From the NCBI RefSeq assembly GCF_025465275.1, contig NZ_JAODNK010000110.1, positions 1 through 35,734 of the forward strand: 35,734 nt of DNA. The letters run 5' to 3'. This document shows, piece after piece, positions 1 through 8,560 of this stretch. Below the pieces are notes generated by a model. It did no database searches, was not told where the DNA came from, and worked only from the letters and a program-made list of their open reading frames with translations. This DNA comes from Nocardia sp. (GTDB lineage: Bacteria; Actinomycetota; Actinomycetes; Mycobacteriales; Mycobacteriaceae). A program made the translations under genes and the position numbers. Numbering within the stretch: the stretch's first letter is position 1; each line of letters starts with the position of its first letter.

Positions 1-41
1 CGGTCTGCGGGCGGGCACCGGGTCACGGCAATCCGGCACGG

Positions 42-791
42 TCAGATCTTGCGAATGACCGTGACGACCTTGCCGAGGATCTGGGCGTCATTGCCCGGAA
101 TCGGCTCGAACAGGGGGTTGTGCGGCATCAGCAGCACCTGGGAACCGGTGCGCTTGAACGTCTTCACCGTGGCCTCGCCATCGATCATGGCGGCGACGAT
201 ATCGCCGTTGTCGGCCACATTCTGCTGCCGGACGACCACCCAGTCGCCGTCGCAGATGGCGGCCTCGATCATGGACTGACCGACGACCTTCAGCAGGAAC
301 AGTGAACCCTCGCCGACCAGTTCGCGCGGCAGCGGGAAGATGTCCTCCACCGCCTGCTCGGCCAGTATCGGGCCACCTGCCGCGATTCGGCCCAGCACCG
401 GAACATAGGTGGGCACCGGGTGCTGGCTCGAGTTTTCGGACTCCGCGCTGACCGCACGTAGTTGCGGCGCACCGGCACTCGCTCGCATCGTCGTCTCATC
501 CAGCCCGCGCACATCGACCGCGCGCGGCCGATTCGGATCGCGGCGCAGATAGCCCTTACGTTCCAGGGCGCGTAGCTGATGCGCCACCGAAGAGGTGGAG
601 GTGAGGCCGACGGCGTCACCGATCTCCCGGATGCTGGGGGGATAGCCGCGGTCGCTCACCGAGGTCCGGATGACCTCCAGCACTTTGCGCTGGCGGACGG
701 TGAGATCCGTCCCGGTGCTGGATGTTGCGGTGCCTTCTCCGATCTGATCGGTCGGACCGTTGTCACCCTCCACAGCGCCGTGTTCGCTCAC
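42..791 (-). CDS. lexA: LexA SOS repressor
   Basis: Transcriptional repressor of the DNA-damage response; RecA-stimulated self-cleavage inactivates it. The protein is 249 aa. An N-terminal winged-helix DNA-binding domain covers about residues 30-94 and includes the PPSIREIGDAVGLTSTSSV recognition region. The C-terminal S24 peptidase domain has the Ala138-Gly139 cleavage bond (in GRIAAGGP), Ser173 (in GQSM) and Lys210 (in ATVKTF). I chose the GTG at 789-791 because a GGAGG lies about 9 bases upstream and because the family starts shortly before the winged helix. The same frame stays open to an ATG at 944, but that extension is arginine-rich, unlike LexA, and would run through the SOS box. The gene is divergent from the ChiZ-like gene, as in mycobacteria, and is probably autoregulated. 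Assignment certain; the start is slightly less so. Confidence 0.96.
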   Translation of the reverse strand: MSEHGAVEGDNGPTDQIGEGTATSSTGTDLTVRQRKVLEVIRTSVSDRGYPPSIREIGDAVGLTSTSSVAHQLRALERKGYLRRDPNRPRAVDVRGLDETTMRASAGAPQLRAVSAESENSSQHPVPTYVPVLGRIAAGGPILAEQAVEDIFPLPRELVGEGSLFLLKVVGQSMIEAAICDGDWVVVRQQNVADNGDIVAAMIDGEATVKTFKRTGSQVLLMPHNPLFEPIPGNDAQILGKVVTVIRKI

Positions 792-903
792 CGCCGCAGT
801 CCTCCGTTCACCGCTGTGTGTCACTGGAATTCGTCTCCGTGGCGACTCGCGCCGCACGTCTGGAGATCTCGTGCCTCGACTGTAGACCGAGAGTCCCGAC
901 TGA

Positions 904-919
904 TCAAACATCTGTTCGA
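904..919 (-). promoter_or_regulatory. SOS box of lexA
   Basis: TCAAACATCTGTTCGA matches 11 of 12 defined positions of the actinobacterial LexA site TCGAAC-N4-GTTCGA. It lies 113 bases upstream of the lexA GTG and fits autoregulation. The match is seen directly; binding is inferred from the family consensus. Confidence 0.8.
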
Positions 920-967
920 CGCATGTCGCGCAAATACCTGACATTGTCGGTCGCCCGTGGTAGAAAT

Positions 968-998
968 TCGAACATCAGTTCTTCGAACACATGAGCGA
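968..998 (+). promoter_or_regulatory. Tandem SOS-like sites before the ChiZ-like gene
   Basis: Two abutting sequences, 968-983 and 983-998, each start with a perfect TCGAAC half-site and carry a degraded second half (GTTCTT and GAGCGA). Each matches 10 of 12 positions of the LexA consensus. They lie 50-80 bases upstream of the ATG at 1047. The mycobacterial counterpart chiZ (Rv2719c) is known to be LexA-controlled, so these are the probable operator of this gene. Confidence 0.6.
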
Positions 999-1046
999 GT
1001 CAATCGTCCAGAGTCATCCGGCAAGTCCAATCGGGAGGTTTCTTCG

Positions 1047-1454
1047 ATGCGTACTCTGACCAGCGAATTCGACACCCTCGGAAGCGATTTCGGCTTCGAC
1101 AGCATCCCCTGGGAGCTGCGCGCCGATCGTGCCCCGGCGGGTGCCATCGAGGGGGCGTCGCGGCTGCTGGCCGACCGGCGTCCGTGCCGGGCGCGGCTAC
1201 AGCCCGTTTCCCGCGATCGTGCGCGCGTCGGCCGCCCGCATGTCGTGGCGCGCCGGGCCGTGGGTCGCGCACGCGGCGCGCATCCGCTCAATCGCGTGCA
1301 GCGCGCCCAGATCGGTTTCGCCGCACTCGCGCTTACCGCACTGATGACAGCGCTGGCGGTCGCCGGGCTCGTCGCGCTCGCCCAGCTGCGCGCCGGTGAG
1401 TTCGGTTCGCAGACCGCGTCGGTCGTCGACGTGGTGCCCGCGCCCGCGCACTGA
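1047..1454 (+). CDS. ChiZ/Rv2719c-like small membrane protein without LysM
   Basis: A 135-aa protein placed exactly where mycobacteria have chiZ, the SOS-induced cell-division inhibitor and cell-wall hydrolase, between lexA and nrdR. Visible parts are an acidic and polar start, a long arginine-rich cytoplasmic stretch (about residues 35-85) and one hydrophobic membrane segment (about 90-120). A tail of only about 15 residues follows. ChiZ proteins normally carry a C-terminal LysM domain after the membrane segment, and none is present here. The ATG at 1047 has GGGAGG 8 bases upstream; the frame is open to 957 but that extension crosses the SOS-like sites. Role inferred: SOS-induced membrane-anchored division control. 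The orthology call rests on position and layout, since sequence similarity of such proteins is low. Confidence 0.75.
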   Translation: MRTLTSEFDTLGSDFGFDSIPWELRADRAPAGAIEGASRLLADRRPCRARLQPVSRDRARVGRPHVVARRAVGRARGAHPLNRVQRAQIGFAALALTALMTALAVAGLVALAQLRAGEFGSQTASVVDVVPAPAH

Positions 1455-1699
1455 TCCGGTGCGCCACTGCGGCATTGGTATCGGCGTGCACCACAGGGGA
1501 TGGTCGTGCAGTCGCCACGCGGTAGCCGGTGTGTTCACCACGCGATAGCGGAGTAATAGGTAGGGATGGTCGGCCAGCGGGTGTGGCCGAAAATGCAGAT
1601 TGAAAACTGAAACGCGTTGCTACGGTGCCCGAGATGTGACAGAGGCTACAGTCGCGCCGGCCCCGAGTGGACCGGTGCGTATCGCACAAGGGGACACAC

Positions 1700-2965
1700 A
1701 TGGCGCAGGGCACCGGCCGCACGCGGGCAGGCGGGCACAGACCAGGCGGGGTGGCGGGTCTGATCCGGACGGCCGTGGTGCTGAGCTGCCTGGCGTTCGG
1801 GCTCGTCTCGGTACCGGCGGCGCAGGCCGAATCCGCTTACGCCGCATACCTGGATCTCCCGTTGGTCAATGGTGACGGCTCCGGCGGCGGCGGATTGAAT
1901 CCCGCGCTTCCGCTCGATCCGGCCGAGCTGCGCACCGCGCTCGACCAGGCCCGGGCGGCGGGTATCGCGCCGGCGCGCTATGCGACTCTGCTGCACCAGT
2001 ATTGGCTCACGGTCGCCACCCAGAATGCCGATATCGACTTGGCCGCTTGGGATCCCGCGCGCGGGGTCCCGGCGAACTCGCGCACCTTCATCCAGGTGTT
2101 CGTGACCTATCTGCGGCTCAACAATCAGCACCCGGATTACTACTGGGTCGGGCTGGCCGGGCTGGCGGGCGGCTCCTTCGCCTCCGGCTTCTTCGATATG
2201 GGCGACGTCGCGAACATCGTGACCGTCCCCGGTATCCACCAGTTGGGTGATGCGGTGGCCGATCTGCTGCGCGGCACGCCCGCCGATCTGCTGAATCTGC
2301 TGCCCGAGGACATCCGGCTGCTCGGCACCGAGGGTGAACGGCTCACCACCGACGACCTGATTTGGTACCAAACCCGGCTCCTGATCATGCAGAAGCACAT
2401 CTTCATCGACCAGGTGCCCATGCATGAGGCGTATGCCGCCGACGGGCTGGCCGGGGTCGAGGAGATGTACCGGGCCGGCGTGCTCGATGAGAACGCCGTC
2501 ACCGCCTGGCGGGAGATCAGCGGCGGCACCCCGGCCGGACTGGCCGATGCCGCCCTGCGCATGACCGATCGCGAGCAGAACCAGATCATCGCCGATCAGT
2601 GGGATGTCACCTCGTCCGGGCGCGGGGCCATGGGCCGGGTCATGACCTACGTCAGCACCGTCGCCGGCAAGGCCGCCGTGCCGGGCGTGCGCGCACCGGG
2701 CGTGTTCGCGCCCACCACCATCAGTGCGGGGTCCGCGGCATTGCGCACGCCACTGCCGAACTTCAATTGGGCGGACCGCGACACGCGGTGGAACTACATC
2801 ACCAATGATCTGCTGCCCCGCTACCTGGAGCTCTCGGCGAATCAGGCTGTCGCGAGACCCGTTCTGGCGGAACCCTTCTCGGATAAACTGGCCAGCGGGC
2901 GCCTGCTGCGCCGGCTGCCGGATCTGCTGGGCGACCTGTCCGCGGAATGGCAACTGACCGCCTGA
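1700..2965 (+). CDS. Secreted protein of unknown function, 421 aa
   Basis: I do not recognise a family with confidence. The start at 1700 is supported by AAGGGGA about 5 bases upstream and by a typical signal peptide: an arginine-rich N-region, a hydrophobic core at about residues 20-40 and a likely signal peptidase I site after AQA (residue 43). The mature protein is alpha-helical in character, has no cysteine and no repeats, and is rich in Trp/Tyr motifs such as QHPDYYWVGLAG (about residues 144-155). It has no lipobox. It is a single gene between the ChiZ-like gene and nrdR, preceded by 245 bases of non-coding DNA that could hold its promoter. Probably an exported or cell-envelope protein; function unknown. 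Confidence 0.85.
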   Translation: MAQGTGRTRAGGHRPGGVAGLIRTAVVLSCLAFGLVSVPAAQAESAYAAYLDLPLVNGDGSGGGGLNPALPLDPAELRTALDQARAAGIAPARYATLLHQYWLTVATQNADIDLAAWDPARGVPANSRTFIQVFVTYLRLNNQHPDYYWVGLAGLAGGSFASGFFDMGDVANIVTVPGIHQLGDAVADLLRGTPADLLNLLPEDIRLLGTEGERLTTDDLIWYQTRLLIMQKHIFIDQVPMHEAYAADGLAGVEEMYRAGVLDENAVTAWREISGGTPAGLADAALRMTDREQNQIIADQWDVTSSGRGAMGRVMTYVSTVAGKAAVPGVRAPGVFAPTTISAGSAALRTPLPNFNWADRDTRWNYITNDLLPRYLELSANQAVARPVLAEPFSDKLASGRLLRRLPDLLGDLSAEWQLTA

Positions 2966-3060
2966 TCCGGGCCGCTCACCCGGGCGGACGCACGCCGACC
3001 ACGTCCGTCCGGGTATCCTCGAGGTTGCTGTGGAGCCCAGGCCCCGACGAAGGATCCCGG

Positions 3061-3540
3061 ATGCATTGCCCGTACTGTCGCCACCCTGATTCGCGGGTCG
3101 TCGACTCGCGTGAGGCCGAAGAAGGCAGCGCCATCAGAAGGCGACGTGCCTGCCCGGAGTGTGGGCGTCGGTTCAGCACCGTCGAAACCGCGATCCTATC
3201 CGTGGTCAAACGCTCCGGCGTGAGCGAGCCGTTCAGCCGCGAAAAGGTGATCCGCGGCGTCCGCCGCGCCTGCCAGGGCCGCGAGGTCGACGACGACGCC
3301 CTCAACCTCCTCGCCCAGCAGGTCGAGGACGCGGTCCGCGCCAAGGGCGCCCCCGAGGTCCCCAGCCACGAAGTGGGCTTGGCCATCCTCGGCCCCCTGC
3401 GCGACCTCGACGAGGTCGCCTACCTCCGCTTCGCCTCCGTCTATCGATCCTTCAGCTCCGCCGAAGATTTCGAGCAGGAGATCGCCTCCCTCCGCAAACA
3501 CCGCGCCGAACACGCCGTAGGCGCAACCGCCGCCGACTAA
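3061..3540 (+). CDS. nrdR: NrdR, repressor of ribonucleotide reductase genes
   Basis: A 159-aa protein, the usual NrdR length. The N-terminus is a zinc ribbon with CPYC at residues 3-6 and CPEC at about 31-34. It is followed by the ATP-cone domain with VVKRSGVSEPFSREKVIRGV at about residues 44-63. NrdR binds ATP or dATP in the cone and represses nrd operons through NrdR boxes. The start is the ATG at 3061, with GAAGGA 6 bases upstream, which begins the canonical MHCPYC. Its position downstream of lexA and the chiZ-like gene matches mycobacteria. No nrd genes are in the window. Identification is certain. Confidence 0.97.
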   Translation: MHCPYCRHPDSRVVDSREAEEGSAIRRRRACPECGRRFSTVETAILSVVKRSGVSEPFSREKVIRGVRRACQGREVDDDALNLLAQQVEDAVRAKGAPEVPSHEVGLAILGPLRDLDEVAYLRFASVYRSFSSAEDFEQEIASLRKHRAEHAVGATAAD

Positions 3541-3603
3541 TCGCGGGCACGGAATAGCCGCTCGAGAACTTCCAATCCGGGAAACTCTCGTCCGGCGACC
3601 TCT

Positions 3604-3680
3604 TGTCATCCCGGCATGCTTTTGGACGGGATCCACACCGCCCGGAAGGATTCCGGCCAAAAGCGCGCCGGAATGACGAG
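3604..3680. repeat. REP-like inverted repeat, copy 1 (degenerate)
   Basis: Two arms, 3605-3638 and about 3648-3679, can fold back on each other through GTCATCCCGGC...GCCGGAATGAC and a central GCTTTTGG/CCAAAAGC pair. The same arms occur as a nearly perfect copy at 17396-17489. It lies in the nrdR-hrpA intergenic space. Short open frames inside it are artefacts of the repeat, not genes. It could act as a bidirectional terminator or be a palindromic mobile unit of the REP/MITE type. Confidence 0.75.
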
Positions 3681-3734
3681 AGGCCACGCCGGAATGAGGC
3701 GGAGCGCTTGCGGATTGGTGCTCGGCGACCGCCC

Positions 3735-3755
3735 GCGCTGACCGCTGATCAGCGC
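3735..3755 (-). terminator. Possible hrpA terminator hairpin
   Basis: GCGCTGA (3735-3741) and TCAGCGC (3749-3755) form a 7-bp stem with a 7-base loop just beyond the hrpA stop. There is no T-run, so the call is weak. Confidence 0.3.
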
Positions 3756-3768
3756 ATGGGTGGTGGTG

Positions 3769-6700
3769 TCAGCGCTTGGCGGGCGGGCGTTTGGCTGCGT
3801 CGATGGCCTTTTCGATGCGCTTGGTGGAGACGGCGTAGGGGGTGCCGAGTTGCTGGGCGAAGAGGCTGACGCGGAGTTCCTCGATCATCCACCAGATTTC
3901 GGTGATGTCGCGGCCAGTGCGGCGGCCCTCGGGCAGCAACTCGAGGAGGCGGTCGTAGGCGGCGTGCACACGGTCGAGTTCGGCCATGCCCGCGCGGTCG
4001 CGATTGGCGGATGCGGGCAAGGCTTCCAGGCGCAGTTTCGCGGCTTCGAGATAGCGCGGCAATTCGCGCAATCGCACACTGCCCCACTCGGAGACGAAGC
4101 CGCGAAATACGAGATCGTCGAGCTGGTGCGTGACGTCCTGTGCGGCTTCACGATCACGGGAATCGGTGAGGGCGGCACGTACCCGGTGCGCTTCGGCGAG
4201 CACGGGCACCACCAGTCGCACGATCTGGACGACGGCGGAGGTGAAGTTGGGCCGCACCTTCTCCACGAGCGCCTTGAACTGCTCCGGACTGCGCACCGGC
4301 CCACCCGAACTCGCAATGAGCTGATCGGCGGCGCAGGCCCGGCAATCTTCGATCAGCGCGTCGAGCGAGCCGTAGGGATTCTGGCTCAGCGCAAGTCGAT
4401 CGGCAGGCGGCAGCCCGGCGGTGACCGCCCGCGCCGAACTCGGCAGCGCATTGAGCAGCAGCGTGCGGGTACCGGTGCGCATGGCCGCGGCCTGCTGGGC
4501 CGGTGAGCTCAGCACTCGGACCGCCACACCGTCGCCCTCGGGAACCAGTGCGGGATAACCGGTAATGGTCTGCCCGCCGACCTGCCTGCGTACCGTCGGC
4601 TCCAGCGTGCCGAGCGATTCCGAGGTCCACACCGCGGCCGGTGCGCGTTCGGCGGCGGCGGTGGCGCGTGCCACCGTCTTCGACACCTGGGTCGCGAGAC
4701 GGGTTTTCAGCTCGGCGAGGTTCTTACTGCGGTCGATCAGCGTCCCGGCGGCATCCGTCGCGGCGAAGGTCATGCGCAGGTGATCGGGCAGTGCTACCGG
4801 GTCGATATCGGCGGGTGCGATGGTCACCGAACCCATGCGCGATAGCTCCCGCACCAGTGCGGTGCGCAGCGGTTCGGCGCGCGGAGTCAGTTGTGCCAGC
4901 GCGGCTTTCGCGAAATCGGGCGCCGGAACAACGGCGCGGCGCAGCTGCTTAGGCAGCGTCTTGATGAGCGCGGTGGCCAGCTCCTCGCGCATACCGGGCA
5001 CCAGCCAGTCGAAGCCGACGGCCCGCACATGCGCCAGCTGTGCGATCGGAATGTGCACGGTGACACCGTCATCGGCATTGCCGGGCTCGAATTGATAGGT
5101 GAGCGGGAAGATCAGCTCACCCTGCCGCCAGCTGTCCGGGAACGCGGTCGGATCCAGCAGTGCCGCATCCTCGTTCACGACGGTGGAGGCCGTGAAGTTC
5201 AGCAGCGCCGGATCCTGCCGCTGCGCCTTGCGCCACCAGCTGTCGAAATGCCGCACCGACACCACGTCGGCGGGAATACGGCCGTCGTAGAAGTCGAACA
5301 GCACCTGATCGTCGACGAGGATGTCGCGCCGGCGCACCCGATGCTCCAGATCGGCCACATCGTCGAGCAGTTCGCGATTGCGCTCGAAGAACTCGTGCCG
5401 GGTCTGCCATTCGCCCTGCACGAGCGCATGCCGGATGAACAGCTCACGCGACAGCTCGGGATCGATGCGCCCGAAGTCCACGCGTCGCTGGGTGACCAGC
5501 GGAATCCCGTACAGCGTGACCCGCTCGTACGCCAGGGCCGCACCGCGCTTGGACGACCAATGCGGTTCGGAGTAGGTGCGTTTCACCAGATCCCCGGCGA
5601 GCCGCTCGGCCCACTCCGGTTCGATGCGCGCGGCCGTCCGGCCCCACAGTCGCGAGGTCTCCACCAGCTCGGCGGCCATCACCCAGCGCGGCGCCTTCTT
5701 GGCCAGCGACGACCCCGGGAAGATCATGAACTTGGCATTGCGCGCGCCCAGGAATTCGCGGCTCTCGGCCTCCCGCACACCGATATGCGACAGCATCCCC
5801 GCCAGCAACGCCTGATGAATCGACAGCGAATCCCACGGCAACGCCTCATCGGCCGTAGCCGCCAGCGCAGCAAGCCGTGCGGCGGAATCGGCCGCGCCGG
5901 ACTCACTCCCGCTGCCCAGCCCCCGCCCGCCTCGTGCGGCCTTGCCCGCTGCGGAGGTGCTGCCGATTGCGGAGGTGCTGCGCGCAGCCGAGTCTCTGCC
6001 GGACGTCGCGTTGCCGCCGAACGCGGCAGTGGTGCCGGACGCCGCAGTGCTGCCCGACGTGGATTTCGAGCCCGTGACGGAAGCCGCAGCGCCCCTACCG
6101 GAGTCACCGGAACTCCCCGCGGCATTTCTACCGGCGGCGCTGGCATTTCCGCCGCTGTCCTTGCCTGAGGCGGCGACGTTTCCGCTAATGCTGCTTCCGG
6201 AGTCGGCAGCGGTGCGACCGGTGGCGACTCGGCTCGAGGTCTCTGTTCCGGCGCTCGGGCCGGATGACGTTGAGCTGTCGGCTCTTTCGCCGCCGCGTCG
6301 GTTTCTACCGCGTCCGCGCGAATTGCTGCGGCCGTCGTTGTCGGAGCGACCGGCGTCGGAATCGGTTTCGGCGGTGTCGTTTTCGGACGATCCGGAGTCG
6401 GTCGACCAGCCGAGACTGCGGGTGATCGTGCGGAGCTGGCCGTGCAGGTCCTGCCATTCCCGGATGCGCAGGTAGTGCAGGAACTCGTCGCGGCACATGC
6501 GCCGGAACTGGTTGGAGGACAGCGCTTGCCGCTGCTCGCCCAGATAGTCCCAGAGTTTGAGGTAGGCGAGGAAGTCGGAGCCGTCGAGGTGGAAGCGGGC
6601 ATGTTTGGTATCGGCGGCCTGCTGGAATTCCACCGGCCGCTCGCGCACATCCTGAATCGACAGTGCCGCAACAATGATCAGCACCTCGGCCAGGCAGCCG

Positions 6701-8283
6701 GTGCGGTTCGCCTCCACCAGCATGCGCGCCATGCGCGGATCCACCGGCAGCTGCGACATTTCCCGGCCGATGGCCGTGAGAGTCAGTCCGGCATCGGGGA
6801 TTTCGGAGCGGTCGGCCTCATCGCCGCGCCGCGCCAGCGCGCCGAGCTCCTCCAGCAGTGAGATGCCGTCGCGAATGGCGCGATTGTCCGGGGCCTCCAC
6901 AAACGGGAAGCTCTCGATATCGCCCAGCCCCAGCGCGGTCATCTGCAGAATGACGGCGGCGAGATTGGTGCGCAGAATCTCGGGTTCGGTGAATTGCGGC
7001 CGTGATTCGAAGTCGTCCTCGGAGTACAGCCGGATGGCGATACCGTCGGCCACCCGGCCACAGCGCCCGGAGCGCTGTCGCGCCGACGCCTGCGAGATAG
7101 GTTCGATGGGCAGCCGCTGCACCTTGGTGCGCAGGGAGTACCGAGAGATGCGCGCGGTGCCGGGATCCACCACATACCGAATGCCGGGCACCGTCAGCGA
7201 GGTCTCGGCGACATTGGTGGCCAGCACCACCCGGCGGCCGGCGTGGTTGCTGAACACCTTGTGCTGCTCGGCCGCCGAGAGCCGCGCGTACAGCGGCAGG
7301 ATCTCGGTGCGCGGCAGCTTCATATCCCGCAGCGTGTCCGCGGTATCGCGGATTTCGCGCTCGCCGGACAGGAAGACCAGGATGTCGCCGTCGCCCTCGT
7401 CGAGCAGTTCGCGCACCGCATCGCCGATGGCGTCGGTGGGATCGCGGTCGACGACCTGGGTGTCCTCGTCATCGGGATCATCGGAGGTGAGCGGAACCTC
7501 CAGCGCCAGTGGCTGATACCGGATCTCTACCGGGAACGAGCGCCCCGAGACTTCGACAATCGGCGCCGGAGCGCCCTTTTCGTCGCTGAAGTGCCGGGCG
7601 AACAGCTCCGGGTCGATGGTGGCCGAGGTAATGATGAGCTTCAGATCCGGCCGCTTGGGCAGCAACTGCTTGAGATAGCCCATCAGAAAGTCGATATTGA
7701 GGCTGCGCTCGTGCGCCTCGTCGATGATGATCGTGTCGTAGCGGCGCAGTAGCCGGTCCCGCTGGATCTCGGCGAGCAGAATGCCGTCGGTCATGAGCTT
7801 GACCAGGGTCCGATCCGAGGCCTGATCGGTGAATCGGACGGTATAGCCGACCACATCGCCCAGTTCGCCGCCGAGCTCCTCGGCAATGCGCTCGGCCACG
7901 GTGCGCGCGGCAATTCGGCGCGGTTGGGTGTGGCCGATGGTGCCGCGAATCCCGCGCCCCAGCTCCAGGCAGATCTTTGGTAGCTGGGTGGTCTTACCGG
8001 AGCCGGTCTCACCGGCCACGATCACGACCTGGTTCTCGGCGATGGCCTTCGAGATGTCCTCGCGGCGCGCGGAGACCGGTAGTTGCTCCGGATATCTGAT
8101 GGTGGGCACGGCGGCGCGACGGGTCTCGACTCGCCGCTGGGCGGCGTCGATTTCGGCTTCGAGTGCGCTGAGGTCGCCGCCGCGGACCTGGTCGAGACGC
8201 CGACGTAAACGATATTCGTCGCGGATCGAGAGGTCGGCCAGGCGGGAACGAAGCTCGCGAACGGTGGCGGCGGTCCTGGTCAT
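3769..8283 (-). CDS. hrpA: HrpA-type DEAH-box ATP-dependent RNA helicase
   Basis: A 1504-aa member of the bacterial HrpA family, NTP-driven RNA helicases of the DEAH class that act on RNA and on stalled ribosomes. Motifs: Walker A GETGSGKT (residues 91-98), DEAH (188-191), SAT (220-222) and QRSGRCGR (403-410). The helicase-associated and OB-fold regions follow, then the long C-terminal part typical of HrpA. The protein is about 200 residues longer than E. coli HrpA. Most of the excess is a Ser/Gly/Ala/Arg-rich low-complexity stretch at about residues 627-800. The likely start is the ATG at 8283; the frame stays open upstream to 8664, but that part is not HrpA-like and runs into the tnpB element. 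No good ribosome binding site is visible, only a weak GACGG. Stands alone as a transcription unit. Confidence 0.95.
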   Translation of the reverse strand: MTRTAATVRELRSRLADLSIRDEYRLRRRLDQVRGGDLSALEAEIDAAQRRVETRRAAVPTIRYPEQLPVSARREDISKAIAENQVVIVAGETGSGKTTQLPKICLELGRGIRGTIGHTQPRRIAARTVAERIAEELGGELGDVVGYTVRFTDQASDRTLVKLMTDGILLAEIQRDRLLRRYDTIIIDEAHERSLNIDFLMGYLKQLLPKRPDLKLIITSATIDPELFARHFSDEKGAPAPIVEVSGRSFPVEIRYQPLALEVPLTSDDPDDEDTQVVDRDPTDAIGDAVRELLDEGDGDILVFLSGEREIRDTADTLRDMKLPRTEILPLYARLSAAEQHKVFSNHAGRRVVLATNVAETSLTVPGIRYVVDPGTARISRYSLRTKVQRLPIEPISQASARQRSGRCGRVADGIAIRLYSEDDFESRPQFTEPEILRTNLAAVILQMTALGLGDIESFPFVEAPDNRAIRDGISLLEELGALARRGDEADRSEIPDAGLTLTAIGREMSQLPVDPRMARMLVEANRTGCLAEVLIIVAALSIQDVRERPVEFQQAADTKHARFHLDGSDFLAYLKLWDYLGEQRQALSSNQFRRMCRDEFLHYLRIREWQDLHGQLRTITRSLGWSTDSGSSENDTAETDSDAGRSDNDGRSNSRGRGRNRRGGERADSSTSSGPSAGTETSSRVATGRTAADSGSSISGNVAASGKDSGGNASAAGRNAAGSSGDSGRGAAASVTGSKSTSGSTAASGTTAAFGGNATSGRDSAARSTSAIGSTSAAGKAARGGRGLGSGSESGAADSAARLAALAATADEALPWDSLSIHQALLAGMLSHIGVREAESREFLGARNAKFMIFPGSSLAKKAPRWVMAAELVETSRLWGRTAARIEPEWAERLAGDLVKRTYSEPHWSSKRGAALAYERVTLYGIPLVTQRRVDFGRIDPELSRELFIRHALVQGEWQTRHEFFERNRELLDDVADLEHRVRRRDILVDDQVLFDFYDGRIPADVVSVRHFDSWWRKAQRQDPALLNFTASTVVNEDAALLDPTAFPDSWRQGELIFPLTYQFEPGNADDGVTVHIPIAQLAHVRAVGFDWLVPGMREELATALIKTLPKQLRRAVVPAPDFAKAALAQLTPRAEPLRTALVRELSRMGSVTIAPADIDPVALPDHLRMTFAATDAAGTLIDRSKNLAELKTRLATQVSKTVARATAAAERAPAAVWTSESLGTLEPTVRRQVGGQTITGYPALVPEGDGVAVRVLSSPAQQAAAMRTGTRTLLLNALPSSARAVTAGLPPADRLALSQNPYGSLDALIEDCRACAADQLIASSGGPVRSPEQFKALVEKVRPNFTSAVVQIVRLVVPVLAEAHRVRAALTDSRDREAAQDVTHQLDDLVFRGFVSEWGSVRLRELPRYLEAAKLRLEALPASANRDRAGMAELDRVHAAYDRLLELLPEGRRTGRDITEIWWMIEELRVSLFAQQLGTPYAVSTKRIEKAIDAAKRPPAKR

Positions 8284-8420
8284 TGCACCGTCAAGCGTAG
8301 CGAAGTCATCACCCGGCCGGTCGAGGCGGTGGTGCAAGTCGCCCGCGGGCAGGTTGCCCGAAGTGTGCTGTATCGGCGTATCGTCCGCGTTTCGGCCCGC
8401 ACCCGTGCGAATATCAGGCC

Positions 8421-8560
8421 TTAACGCTTCCCCGACCTGAAGGCCGGGGATTTCACGCTCAGACCGCACCCGAACCAACCACCCGAGGGAGGTGATCCGA
8501 TTTGACTGACGTCCTCGACACGTGTGTGGCCGCGCTCTGCCACAGCCAGAATCACTCTGG
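8421..8560 (-). ncRNA. Predicted omega RNA (reRNA) at the tnpB 3' end
   Basis: TnpB proteins use an RNA made from the 3' end of their own element, whose last bases beyond the right end act as guide. Here the last codons of tnpB form a perfect 8-bp hairpin (8430-8449) in the minus-strand RNA: CCCCGGCC, a UUCA loop, then GGUCGGGG (one G-U pair). The 5' limit given is a guess; the 3' limit depends on the true right end. If the element ends at the stop codon, the guide would begin GGCCTGATATTCGCAC. Confidence 0.35.

Noticed and set aside
1590..1699. TTGAAA and TACGGT as promoter hexamers before the secreted protein gene
   Set aside because: The spacer is only 15 bases and other equally poor pairs occur nearby, so I do not call a promoter.
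3603..3869. Short plus-strand frame starting MSSRHAFGRDPH, and a similar minus-strand frame at 16994-17497
   Set aside because: The shared peptide comes from the inverted repeat in both places; it is a repeat artefact, not a protein family.
4891..6168. Long plus-strand open frame of about 425 codons opposite hrpA
   Set aside because: It lies fully antisense to conserved HrpA sequence, its composition is what the complement of a high-GC gene gives, and it has no recognisable domains or ribosome binding site.
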